The notes under the pieces were generated by a model. The model searched no databases. It saw only the letters and a list, made by a program, of their open reading frames with translations, and was not told the DNA's origin. Both the position numbers and the translations under genes were made by a program. From Pandoraea cepalis (lineage in GTDB: Bacteria; Pseudomonadota; Gammaproteobacteria; Burkholderiales; Burkholderiaceae): DNA of 64,000 nucleotides. Positions 1-10,324 of the stretch are shown here, in pieces. The stretch covers positions 1-64,000 of the forward strand of contig NZ_CABPSL010000003.1 of assembly GCF_902459665.1 (NCBI RefSeq), written 5' to 3'. Each line of letters starts with the position of its first letter. Positions within the stretch are counted from its first letter, which is position 1.

Positions 1-78
1 GGAAAACTTCGTTGCTTTCTTGTTCATGGCTCGATTCTCTCAAGAATTCGAGCCTCCACCAAATCCGGTGTGGTTCAG

Positions 79-261
79 TTCCGAAGCTTGAAAACGGAAT
101 GGGTGCCGAGCACTGGATACATGAGTGCTGGAGAAGCGCATCGGGACATCAGCCATTACCTGATGCAGCGGTACAACTGGATTCGACCACATCAATTCAA
201 TAACGGTGTGGCGCCGGCAGTCGCAGAAGAAAAACTTAACGCAGTGTCCGGGATTGGTTGA
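79..261 (+). pseudogene. IS3-family transposase (OrfB) C-terminal remnant
   Basis: The reading frame gives FRSLKTEWVP, then a segment ending RPHQFNNGVAPAVAEEKLN and SGIG before the stop. This is the standard C-terminal end of an IS3-family integrase-type transposase (the last part of the DDE domain). Homology starts abruptly near position 79, and the frame upstream does not resemble the family, so only about 60 of roughly 280 residues remain. It is a dead fragment. A related scrap lies in the opposite orientation at 7207-7256. Confidence 0.8.
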
Positions 262-272
262 CCACTACATTA

Positions 273-431
273 CGAGATCCCATCGCCCGGGCTGACTACA
301 GCAGAAAGATCCAGCAAGGCAAACGCCACAACCAAGCACTGATCGCGATGGCTCGCCGGCGCTGCGACGTCCGCTTTGCCATTCTGCGCGACGGTATCTT
401 TTATCAACCCAAAGCCGCCCCTAGCGCTTGA
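273..431 (+). pseudogene. IS110-family transposase C-terminal remnant
   Basis: One frame reads ADYSRKIQQGKRHNQALIAM followed by ARRRCDVRFAILRDGIFY and stops at 429-431. This matches the extreme C-terminus of IS110-family transposases (Transposase_20 region), which usually read YYxRKxxxGKRHNQAL followed by ARRRxDVLxAMLRDG. There is no start codon or upstream domain. It abuts the IS3 remnant with about 10 bp between them, so one element probably inserted into or recombined with the other. Confidence 0.7.
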
Positions 432-511
432 CGAACTACTTAGCCCCTCCGCACCGTTCGTTAGGCGTGCCTGCCCTCAATCAGGAATTTCCCCTAGCAG
501 ATGAAATCCCC

Positions 512-545
512 TTGTCTAACGAAAATAATATGTCGTAGACTACGA
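512..545 (+). promoter_or_regulatory. Putative promoter overlapped by a palindromic operator
   Basis: TTGTCT (512-517) and TAGACT (536-541), spaced 18 bp, form a weak sigma-70-like promoter 36 bp before the aldolase-like gene. A perfect 13-bp palindrome, TCGTAG-A-CTACGA (533-545), covers the -10 element. A palindrome over a -10 is the usual place for a repressor. The only regulator nearby is the MarR-type gene at 5430-5912, so it is the likely ligand (inference). Confidence 0.4.
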
Positions 546-576
546 TTTATTCTTATTGAGCGACATAAATTAGGTG

Positions 577-1605
577 ATGATTAATCTCTACAGCGACACC
601 CAGAGCACCCCCTCTGACGCCATGCGCCACGCGATGTGCGATGCCCCGGTTGGAGACGAGCAGAAGAGTACCGACCCGACAGTTTCGCGCCTGCTCGATG
701 CCGTAGCCGAGGAACTCGGCAAAGAGGCAGCGATCTTCATGCCGTCTGGGACCATGTGCAATGCCGTAGCAATTGCAGCTCACTGTGCGCGGGGGGACGC
801 CGTAATCACGGAAGCAAGCTCGCACATCATGCGCTACGAGGCTGGCGGAATGTCAGCCTTGACGGGGGCCATTGCGGAAGCTATCCAGGGCCATCAAGGA
901 CAGTTCTCGGCAGAGCAGGTTCGCGAGCATTTCAATCGCGGCTCGCGATACACACCAGCGACGACGCTTGTCAGCGTCGAACAGAGCTGCAACCTCGCCG
1001 GAGGTACCGTCTGGCCCGTCGAACGATTAGACGACGTAGCCAACACGGCGAAGTCGTTGGGTATGAGCAGCCACATGGATGGCGCTCGGCTCTTCAATGC
1101 TGCGATTTCATCGGGCCGTTCCGCTGCGGAGCATTGCGCGGGATTCGACTCTGTGTGGGTCGACTTTACAAAAGGCCTGGGTGCGCCGTTCGGCGCCGTG
1201 CTATGCGGCACACCAACATTCATCGACAAGGCATGGCGCTGGAAGCACCGGCTCGGCGGTGCAATGCGACAAGCCGGAGTCATGGCGGCCGCCTGTCTTT
1301 ACGCCCTCGAGCACAACATCGAGCGTCTTCAAGAGGATCACGACAACGCGCAGCTCCTCAACGACCTGCTCAAGAAGATCCCGGGCATCGAAGTCCGGCA
1401 TGAACGCGTCGAGACGAACATCGTCTACTTTTCTCTCACGCAGACCATGATCACCAACGATCAATTCCTTGAACGCCTCCTCGCTCGTGGCCTGAAAATC
1501 GGCTTTGTGGGGTCGGCATTTCGAGCCATTACCTATCCTGGCATTCGGCGAGCCGATGTGGAGGAGTCGGCAGCCATCATCGCTCAGACCTTAAATCAAC
1601 CATAA
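577..1605 (+). CDS. Threonine-aldolase-like PLP enzyme (beta-eliminating lyase family)
   Basis: This 342-residue protein matches the PF01212 threonine aldolase / beta-eliminating lyase family. It begins MINLYSDT, like the INLRSDT start of LtaE, and continues APVGDEQKSTDPTVSRL and KEAAIFMPSGTMCNA. The PLP lysine lies in VDFTKGLGAPFGA and an MDGARLFNA motif precedes it. The ATG at 577 fits the family better than the GTG at 574. Such enzymes cleave L-threonine or other beta-hydroxy amino acids to glycine plus an aldehyde, in the cytoplasm. A second, distant family member sits at 43331-44464. Here it leads an ABC importer and proC in the same direction, suggesting catabolism of an imported amino acid; the true substrate is unknown. 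Confidence 0.8.
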   Translation: MINLYSDTQSTPSDAMRHAMCDAPVGDEQKSTDPTVSRLLDAVAEELGKEAAIFMPSGTMCNAVAIAAHCARGDAVITEASSHIMRYEAGGMSALTGAIAEAIQGHQGQFSAEQVREHFNRGSRYTPATTLVSVEQSCNLAGGTVWPVERLDDVANTAKSLGMSSHMDGARLFNAAISSGRSAAEHCAGFDSVWVDFTKGLGAPFGAVLCGTPTFIDKAWRWKHRLGGAMRQAGVMAAACLYALEHNIERLQEDHDNAQLLNDLLKKIPGIEVRHERVETNIVYFSLTQTMITNDQFLERLLARGLKIGFVGSAFRAITYPGIRRADVEESAAIIAQTLNQP

Positions 1606-1679
1606 GAGCAAACTAGGGCGATGTACGTTCTGAGGCCATCGCCCTTCAAAAGCATAAAAATCCACATTGGAGAAAAACC

Positions 1680-2465
1680 GTGAACCGTCGAAAAGCCCTG
1701 CTGCTCAGCGCAATCTCCGCTGCCGCCTTATACGTTGGCAATGTGTATGCCGACGCCCTCAACAACATCAAGCAATCCGGCACCGTCCGAATTGCAGTGC
1801 TGGATGACTACCCGCCTTGGGGGTTCGCAGGTCCCGGAATGAAGACGGTTGGATTCGATATCGAGTTCGCCAACCTGATTGGAAAGAAGCTCGGCGTCAA
1901 TGTCACGATTGTTCCGACGACAGGCCATAACCGCATTCCTTTCCTCCAAACTGGCAAAGTCGACATGATTGTCGCGTGCCTGGGTAAGAATGCGGAACGA
2001 GAAAAAGCTATCGACTTTTCTGCGCCGTATGGAGATGAGTTCAACGGTGTCTTTGGTCCGGCCAGCATCAAAGCCAAGTCACCGTCGGACCTCGTCGGCA
2101 AAACCGTGGGGGTTGCCCGCGGCTCATCGGAAGATCTCGTGCTCACTCGCATGGCCCCCCCGGGAACCAACATCCTGCGCTTCGAGGACGGAAGCGGGAG
2201 CGTGCAAGCGTATTACAGCGGTCAGGTGGATCTGATCGCCATTGGTAGCACAGTGGTCAATAGCGTCCAACGTCACACGTCTCCGCGCAAGCTCGAGTTC
2301 AAGGTGATGCTCGCCGACGAGCCGACTTACGTCGGCGTCAACAAGAACGAGCCCCAACTGCTGGCAGCCGTCAACAAGATCATCGCTGATGCCAAACAAG
2401 ATGGCTCTCTTAGCGCACTCTCCCAGAAATGGTTCGGCGTTCCGCTCTCCGACAAGCTGAAGTAA
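1680..2465 (+). CDS. Polar amino-acid ABC transporter, periplasmic substrate-binding protein
   Basis: This 261-residue SBP_bac_3 family protein starts at GTG 1680, with a GGAG about 8 bases upstream. The first 25 residues form a signal peptide (MNRRKALLLSAISAAAL, cleavage near VYADA). The mature part begins LNNIKQSGTVRIAVLDDYPP, typical of the family, with the ligand-loop region RGSSEDLVL and a C-terminal SQKWFG. It should capture an amino acid in the periplasm and deliver it to the two permeases encoded next. The 74-bp gap after the aldolase-like gene is compatible with one transcript. Substrate cannot be read from the sequence. Confidence 0.88.
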   Translation: MNRRKALLLSAISAAALYVGNVYADALNNIKQSGTVRIAVLDDYPPWGFAGPGMKTVGFDIEFANLIGKKLGVNVTIVPTTGHNRIPFLQTGKVDMIVACLGKNAEREKAIDFSAPYGDEFNGVFGPASIKAKSPSDLVGKTVGVARGSSEDLVLTRMAPPGTNILRFEDGSGSVQAYYSGQVDLIAIGSTVVNSVQRHTSPRKLEFKVMLADEPTYVGVNKNEPQLLAAVNKIIADAKQDGSLSALSQKWFGVPLSDKLK

Positions 2466-2473
2466 CCTCACCC

Positions 2474-3151
2474 ATGACTGCCTATCAGTTTGACTTTTCG
2501 GCGGTATTTTCTTCGTTGCCCACGCTCATTCAAGGGGCTGTGGTGACCGTGGAACTTACCGCCATCGGGGGGGGCGGTGGACTCGTTCTTGGCATCGTCT
2601 GCGCTTGGGGAAAAACGATGGGGCCCCTCTGGCTACGGAAATTGCTTGGTGGCTACGTGGAAGCCATACGCAACACACCGTTTCTCATCCAGTTGTCATT
2701 CTTCTACTTCGGTTTGCCAGCTCTCGGCATTCGTCTTGACGGCATGCAAGCTTCGCTACTTGCCATCGTCATCAATATGGGAGCCTACAACGCAGAGATT
2801 ATCCGGGCAGGGATTGACGCCACTCCCAGGGGACAACTGGAAGCAGCCGCGAGTATGGCCATGAGCCGGGCGCTGATGTTCCGCCACGTCGTCCTGATTC
2901 CCGCACTAAGTCGAGTCTGGCCGGCGCTGTGCTCGCAAATCGTGCTGCTCCTGCTCGACTCGGCTGTCTGCTCACAGGTTGCAACAAAAGATCTGACGTA
3001 CGCCGCAAATATCATTGCGTCTCAGAACTTCCGTTCGTTTGAGACCTATTTCGTCGTCACCATCATCTATTTCCTTCTCGCGCTGGCAATCCGTCGCCTG
3101 CTCAGGGAAACGGAACGACACCTGATTGTTGTGGGGGCATCGTCAAAGTGA
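2474..3151 (+). CDS. Amino-acid ABC transporter permease (first subunit)
   Basis: This 225-residue HisM/GlnP-type inner-membrane permease has about five hydrophobic helices. The cytoplasmic EAA loop (GQLEAAASMAMSRALMFRHV) contacts the ATPase. The preferred start is ATG 2474 (MTAYQFDFSAVF), 8 bp after the binding-protein stop; the frame stays open upstream, but only inside the preceding gene. The EAA loop lacks the usual conserved glycine. It overlaps the next permease by 4 bp, indicating translational coupling. Confidence 0.85.
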   Translation: MTAYQFDFSAVFSSLPTLIQGAVVTVELTAIGGGGGLVLGIVCAWGKTMGPLWLRKLLGGYVEAIRNTPFLIQLSFFYFGLPALGIRLDGMQASLLAIVINMGAYNAEIIRAGIDATPRGQLEAAASMAMSRALMFRHVVLIPALSRVWPALCSQIVLLLLDSAVCSQVATKDLTYAANIIASQNFRSFETYFVVTIIYFLLALAIRRLLRETERHLIVVGASSK

Positions 3152-3804
3152 GTCAGTTCAGCTTTTGGGAAATCCTCAGTGCGCTTCTTATGGCGACTCG
3201 CTACACGTTGATGCTGTCGGTCGGCGCGTTGGTTGGCGGTAGTCTGCTGGGTTTAGTGGTACTCATGCTGCGCACCTCGAAGGTTGGGGTTTTCGTGCGG
3301 ATTGCAATTGGATTCACCACGATATTCCAGAGCACTCCGTTGTTAATGCAGATGTTCCTTGCGTTCTTCGGCCTAGCGCTTTTTGGCTTTGACGTCCCAG
3401 CGTGGCTAGCAGCATCCACAGCTCTTACGCTTTGGTCTGCAGCCTTTCTCTCCGACATTTGGCGAGGCTGCGTGGAAGCCATTCCTCGTGGCCAATGGGA
3501 AGCGTCCTCGAGCCTAGCCATGACCTACACCGAGCAGATGATGTATGTCGTGCTTCCTCAAGCCATCCGGATTGCGATCCCGCCGACCGTCGGCTTTAGT
3601 GTGCAGATCGTGAAGTCGACAGCAATCGCGTCGATAGTTGGATTTGCCGAGCTTTCGAAGACCGGCGCGACCATTATGAATGCCACATTCGATCCGCTAA
3701 CCGTCTACGGATGCACCGGCGCGATCTATTTTTGCTTGTGCTGGCTGTTGACGCGCACCAGCGCCGTATTAGAAAGGAAATTGCATGTCGCTCATCGAAA
3801 TTAA
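3148..3804 (+). CDS. Amino-acid ABC transporter permease (second subunit)
   Basis: This 218-residue paralogue of the preceding permease completes the heterodimeric channel. It starts at GTG 3148 in a GTGA overlap with the upstream stop. The membrane helices start at LLMATRYTLMLSVGALVGGS, and the EAA loop reads GQWEASSSLAMTYTEQMMYV followed by LPQAIRIAIPP. It overlaps the ATPase gene by 20 bp. Binding protein, two permeases and ATPase in one direction make a complete importer. Confidence 0.85.
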   Translation: MSQFSFWEILSALLMATRYTLMLSVGALVGGSLLGLVVLMLRTSKVGVFVRIAIGFTTIFQSTPLLMQMFLAFFGLALFGFDVPAWLAASTALTLWSAAFLSDIWRGCVEAIPRGQWEASSSLAMTYTEQMMYVVLPQAIRIAIPPTVGFSVQIVKSTAIASIVGFAELSKTGATIMNATFDPLTVYGCTGAIYFCLCWLLTRTSAVLERKLHVAHRN

Positions 3805-4600
3805 GAACCTTACCAAGCAATTCGGTGACAACGTCGTCCTGAAAGGTGTATCGCTCAGCGTGTTTGCCGGAGAGGTGCTGGCCATCATTGGCAAGAGCGG
3901 CTCAGGGAAGAGCACGTTGCTGAGATGCATGAACGGACTTGAAACACCGGACGGAGGCTCCATCACCGTCTCGGGTGCACAACTGCGCAATGACGAGCGT
4001 CACTTGAGAAGCATCCGCCTGAGCGTGGGAATGATCTTCCAACAATTCAATTTGTTCCCCCACCTCACGGTTGGAAGCAACCTGATGCTCTGCCCAATGA
4101 AAGTAAAGGGCGTTCCAAAGGATGTTGCCGAGGCAGCTGCCCGTGAAGTATTGAACCGTGTGGGCCTGACTGAAAAATTCAACGCTTATCCTGAACAACT
4201 GTCCGGCGGACAGCAGCAGCGCGTCGCAATCGCTCGCGCGCTGGCAATGGATCCGAAAGCGTTGCTCTGCGACGAAATCACGTCGGCGCTTGACCCAGAA
4301 CTGGTGTCTGAGGTGCTTAGCGTGGTAAAGCGACTGGCTGCTGACGGAATGACCTTGGTAATGGTCACCCATGAGATGAGATTCGCACGCGAGGTCTGTG
4401 ACCGCGTCGTCTTTATGCATCAAGGTCGGGTGCACGAGATGGGGCCACCGGATGAAGTTTTCGGGAATCCCAAAACGCCCGAGCTGCGCCAGTTCCTTGG
4501 ATTATCCAATCCCAATAAGGCCGGTTTGGAAGCCGTAGATTTGTCCGGAAATTGCCAGACGCAAACGCCCTACTCTCCTAACTCCATGCGTGGCAAATAA
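3785..4600 (+). CDS. Amino-acid ABC transporter ATP-binding protein
   Basis: This 271-residue ABC ATPase is of the GlnQ/HisP type. Walker A is GKSGSGKST (residues 36-44), followed by a Q-loop in FQQFNLFPHLT, the signature LSGGQQQRVAIARAL, and a Walker B/D-loop reading LLCDEITSALDPE. The family usually has DEPTSALD; here isoleucine replaces the proline, while the catalytic glutamate is kept. The H-loop histidine is in VMVTHEMRFA. It energises the importer from the cytoplasmic face. The stop is 2 bp before proC. Confidence 0.9.
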   Translation: MSLIEIKNLTKQFGDNVVLKGVSLSVFAGEVLAIIGKSGSGKSTLLRCMNGLETPDGGSITVSGAQLRNDERHLRSIRLSVGMIFQQFNLFPHLTVGSNLMLCPMKVKGVPKDVAEAAAREVLNRVGLTEKFNAYPEQLSGGQQQRVAIARALAMDPKALLCDEITSALDPELVSEVLSVVKRLAADGMTLVMVTHEMRFAREVCDRVVFMHQGRVHEMGPPDEVFGNPKTPELRQFLGLSNPNKAGLEAVDLSGNCQTQTPYSPNSMRGK

Positions 4601-4602
4601 TC

Positions 4603-5424
4603 ATGAGTAAAATCGTCTTCATCGGCGGCGGGAATATGGCACGCGCGCTGATCAGCGGCCTCAGCAGTGCTGTGAGTGACAACAGTTTTCACGTCATCGA
4701 CAAATCCGACGAGATTCTGATCGCATTGCGCGAGGACTTTGGCTGCACCGTTTCGAGTGAAATGGACGAAACGGTGAAAAACGCTGACGTCATTGTAATA
4801 GCCGTCAAACCCCATATCGTCAACGAAGTCTGCGGTGTACTGCACCCATTCCTGAGCGATCAAGTCGTCATTAGCATCGCGTCGGCCGTGCCGCACGAGA
4901 AAATTTCCCAGTGGCTCCACGGGTACACCACCCTTGTCCGAGCCATGCCCAATACTCCTGCACTCGTACGGGCGGGAATGACGGGACTCTTCGCCCCTGC
5001 GGGGGTCGATGATTCGGCGCGCAATCTCGCCTCAAACGTATTTCGCTCCGTCGGCGAAGTCATCTGGTGCGGCTCAGAAAGCATGATCGACTCTGTAACT
5101 GCGATCTCGGGCAGCGGGCCGGCTTACGTCTTTTACCTAGTCGAGTCAATGATGGAGGCGGGACGGCGATTGGGTTTCGACAACAACCAGGCGCGCATGC
5201 TTGCGGAAGCGACAGCGGTAGGTGCCATGGAGCTTCTGCGCCAGTCGGGTGAATCCGCGACACTACTTAGAACACGCGTCACCTCCAAAGGAGGGACGAC
5301 GGCCGCAGCCATTTCCACCCTTGAACACCTATCTGTAATGGAAGCTGTGGTGCGCGCAGCCTTCGCTGCCCGGGATTGGGCAGTGGAAATGCGCGACCAG
5401 TACGAACAGGTCCCGACGCAATAG
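4603..5424 (+). CDS. proC: Pyrroline-5-carboxylate reductase
   Basis: This 273-residue protein has the N-terminal Rossmann motif IGGGNMARALISGL, the VRAMPNTPALVRAGMTGL segment and the C-terminal signature AISGSGPAYVFYLVESM followed by RTRVTSKGGTTAAAI. These are hallmarks of ProC, which reduces 1-pyrroline-5-carboxylate to L-proline with NAD(P)H. It starts 2 bp after the ABC ATPase stop, so it belongs to the importer operon. That setting suggests an island copy working on an imported amino acid, not the genome's only proline-biosynthesis enzyme (inference). Confidence 0.88.
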   Translation: MSKIVFIGGGNMARALISGLSSAVSDNSFHVIDKSDEILIALREDFGCTVSSEMDETVKNADVIVIAVKPHIVNEVCGVLHPFLSDQVVISIASAVPHEKISQWLHGYTTLVRAMPNTPALVRAGMTGLFAPAGVDDSARNLASNVFRSVGEVIWCGSESMIDSVTAISGSGPAYVFYLVESMMEAGRRLGFDNNQARMLAEATAVGAMELLRQSGESATLLRTRVTSKGGTTAAAISTLEHLSVMEAVVRAAFAARDWAVEMRDQYEQVPTQ

Positions 5425-5429
5425 CAAAA

Positions 5430-5912
5430 CTATTGGGCCGGCTCGTCGACGTCAGCGTGCAGGCCCATCAAATGCTGTGCCCGCGTGAGCAGCTCACCAA
5501 TGCCATTGACCAACGCGACGTCATTCCCCGCATCCATGGTAGCTAGGCAGGCAGCAAGTTTGCCAATATCCATTTGCGTTTGCTGTTCTAGCGTGAGCCT
5601 CCCCTTCTCAGTCAATGCAAGTTCAACGACGCGCTCATCTGCTTGGCTACGGCGCCGCTCAACCATTCCCTTTACGGAGAGTCGCTTGATCAATTCCGAA
5701 GCTGATGTCGGCGCGATGCCCAAATGTTGTCGAACGTCGTCCACACGCGGACTGCGCTTGCTCATCTGGATGAACTGAAGTGCTCGAACGGACTGGTGAG
5801 TCAAGTCCTCTGAGTACTGGGGCTTGAGCAGAAAGTACAGCTCCGAAATGGTCGATGCCAACTCTTGAGCGAGCGGCCGCTTATGTCGTACATCCCGATT
5901 TTTCTTGTCCAT
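5430..5912 (-). CDS. MarR-family transcriptional regulator
   Basis: This 160-residue winged-helix protein contains SVRALQFIQMSKRSPRVDDV and HLGIAPTSASELIKRLSVKG (recognition helix), then a wing with RRRSQADERVVELALTEKGR. These match the MarR fold. It lies on the minus strand, convergent with proC and divergent from the amidohydrolase, with 89 bp between the two start codons. It probably controls both flanking units. The palindrome at 533-545 is a candidate site. Confidence 0.85.
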   Translation of the reverse strand: MDKKNRDVRHKRPLAQELASTISELYFLLKPQYSEDLTHQSVRALQFIQMSKRSPRVDDVRQHLGIAPTSASELIKRLSVKGMVERRRSQADERVVELALTEKGRLTLEQQTQMDIGKLAACLATMDAGNDVALVNGIGELLTRAQHLMGLHADVDEPAQ

Positions 5913-6001
5913 ACGAATATTTTAAGCGCGAATTGACTTCATGGCGATATGCGCCTCTCACCCGACACGTCATTAGCATCATTAATGGGCTACCAACCAC
6001 C

Positions 6002-7204
6002 ATGCAGTTGATTCCTGAAATCTTGGCAAACCACTCGGAAATGTCGCAGTTGCGGCGCGATCTCCACACATTTCCGGAACTAAGCTTCGAGGAGATACGG
6101 ACCTCCGACGTGGTTGCGCAATATCTTGAACGTCTTGGTATCGAGGTCCATCGAGGTCTCGCCAAAACGGGCGTAGTCGGCATCTTGAGACGGGGGACAA
6201 CCGGACGAATGGTCGGACTCCGCGCAGACATGGACGCGCTACCCATTGAAGAATTGAATACATTCCCCCATCGCTCCCTCAATTTCGGGAAGATGCACGC
6301 CTGCGGGCACGACGGACATACCGCTATGCTCCTTGGCGCCGCTCGATATCTTTCCGAACATGGAGCCTTCGACGGCTGCGTCGTCTTTATTTTTCAACCC
6401 GCCGAAGAGCGTGGCGGAGGCGCCAGGGTGATGATCGACGACGGCCTATTTGCAAACTTTCCAGTCGAAGCCGTGTTCGGACTGCACAATTGGCCAGGGA
6501 TACCGGCGGGCCATTTTGGTGTGACCGAAGGCCCCATCATGGCCTCAAGCAACGAGTTTCGCGTTGATGTTCGCGGTATCGGCTCGCATGCTGCGCTGCC
6601 TCAAAACGGCAGAGATCCCGTGTTTTGCACGATACAGATTGCGAATGCATTGCAGGGAATCGTCACACGATTTAAGGATCCTGCAGATACTGCTGTGCTC
6701 TCGATTACCCACATCCAGGCTGGCGATGCTCCCAACGTCGTGCCCGACCGCGCATGGCTTGGTGGTACCGTACGGGCACTCTCTCGAGACGTTCTCGACC
6801 TGATCGAAATGAAGACGCAACAGATTTCGCAAGGCATTGCGCAAGCTTTGGAATGCACTGTAGACGTCTCATTCAACCGGAACTGCCCCGCCACGATCAA
6901 TACTTCGGCAGAGACACGTATTGCGATTAAAGCCATGGAAGCTGTTGCGGGCCCCAGCAACGTTACAGCCAACGTGGCACCGACGATGGGATCAGAAGAT
7001 TTCGCTCACATGTTGAATGTCAAACCGGGCTGCTATGCCTTCATCGGAAATGGCAATGGTGACGCACGGGAGTTCGGACATGGACCCGGACCATGCGTTC
7101 TGCACAACGCCAGTTATGATTTCAACGACGACATACTCCCCGTTGGTTCAACCTACTGGGTACGGCTCGTCGAGCGCTTTCTTCCGATCGGCGACATCAT
7201 CTAG
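6002..7204 (+). CDS. M20-family amidohydrolase (hippurate / N-acyl-amino-acid hydrolase type)
   Basis: This 400-residue M20D metallopeptidase-like amidohydrolase starts at ATG 6002 (MQLIPEILANHSEMSQLRRD), matching the family's LRRDLHxxPE start. Metal-binding elements are visible: MHACGHDGHTAMLLGAA, FQPAEERGGGARVM, FGLHNWPG and, near the C-terminus, HNASYDFND. The dimerisation-domain histidine is in GSHAALP. Family members split N-acyl amino acids (hippurate, IAA-amino acids) into an acid and an amino acid. Beside an amino-acid importer, this fits scavenging of an acylated amino acid. The stop lies 2 bp before an inverted IS3 scrap, marking the island edge. Confidence 0.86.
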   Translation: MQLIPEILANHSEMSQLRRDLHTFPELSFEEIRTSDVVAQYLERLGIEVHRGLAKTGVVGILRRGTTGRMVGLRADMDALPIEELNTFPHRSLNFGKMHACGHDGHTAMLLGAARYLSEHGAFDGCVVFIFQPAEERGGGARVMIDDGLFANFPVEAVFGLHNWPGIPAGHFGVTEGPIMASSNEFRVDVRGIGSHAALPQNGRDPVFCTIQIANALQGIVTRFKDPADTAVLSITHIQAGDAPNVVPDRAWLGGTVRALSRDVLDLIEMKTQQISQGIAQALECTVDVSFNRNCPATINTSAETRIAIKAMEAVAGPSNVTANVAPTMGSEDFAHMLNVKPGCYAFIGNGNGDAREFGHGPGPCVLHNASYDFNDDILPVGSTYWVRLVERFLPIGDII

Positions 7205-7206
7205 TG

Positions 7207-7256
7207 TTGAACTGATTCCGGACACGGTGTTAAGTCTTTCTTCCGCAACAGCCGGC
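7207..7256 (-). pseudogene. Inverted scrap of an IS3 transposase 3' end
   Basis: Read on the minus strand, this gives PAVAEERLNTVSGIS, nearly the same peptide as the end of the IS3 remnant at 79-261 (PAVAEEKLNAVSGIG). By eye about 80% of roughly 48 bases match. It is inverted relative to the first copy and lacks its stop codon. The two scraps bracket the block at 574-7204. Confidence 0.6.
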
Positions 7257-7483
7257 TTTTTTGAGCCTTCGGCCAATGGTCGAAGGCTGTGTTTCCGGGT
7301 AAATTCGCCCGAAATTAAATCATTGCGAGCCATGGGTTCAAGGACGTGTGCTCGAATTTCCTCACTGCACTGCAAGTGTACGGAAGAGGCAATTTTGCTT
7401 GGTGCCGCACCGCCATCGACGCGATCAGCGCGTCGAAAAACGCAGATACTCAGGAGAAAACGCCACGCAAACTATTGACTACA
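7257..7483. other. Stretch with no recognisable gene
   Basis: Several short overlapping frames are open, but none matches a family I recognise. The stretch lies between the IS3 scrap and the tRNA terminator and is probably degraded mobile-element sequence. Confidence 0.4.
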
Positions 7484-7517
7484 AAAAAAGCCCCCGACGT
7501 CACCGTCAGGGGCTTTC
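7484..7517 (-). terminator. Rho-independent terminator of the tRNA-Ile2 gene
   Basis: On the minus strand a 10-bp stem (GCCCCTGACG / CGTCGGGGGC, loop GTGA, one T-G pair) is followed by seven Ts. It lies 9 bp beyond the tRNA 3' end. Confidence 0.8.
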
Positions 7518-7526
7518 TTACTTCTT

Positions 7527-7602
<76 letters not shown>

Positions 7603-7630
7603 TCAACTACCGGCGCTCGCTCAGCGACAA

Positions 7631-10261
<2,631 letters not shown>

Positions 10262-10324
10262 AGCGATCTCGCTTGCCAGAAAACAGCCCACTGAAAACCT
10301 TCCATTGTAGCACGCGGGCTTACC

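Noticed and set aside
5913-6001. Inverted repeat CATTA/TAATG between marR and the amidohydrolase as operator
   Set aside because: Arms of five bases at wide spacing are too weak, and it differs from the palindrome at 533-545.
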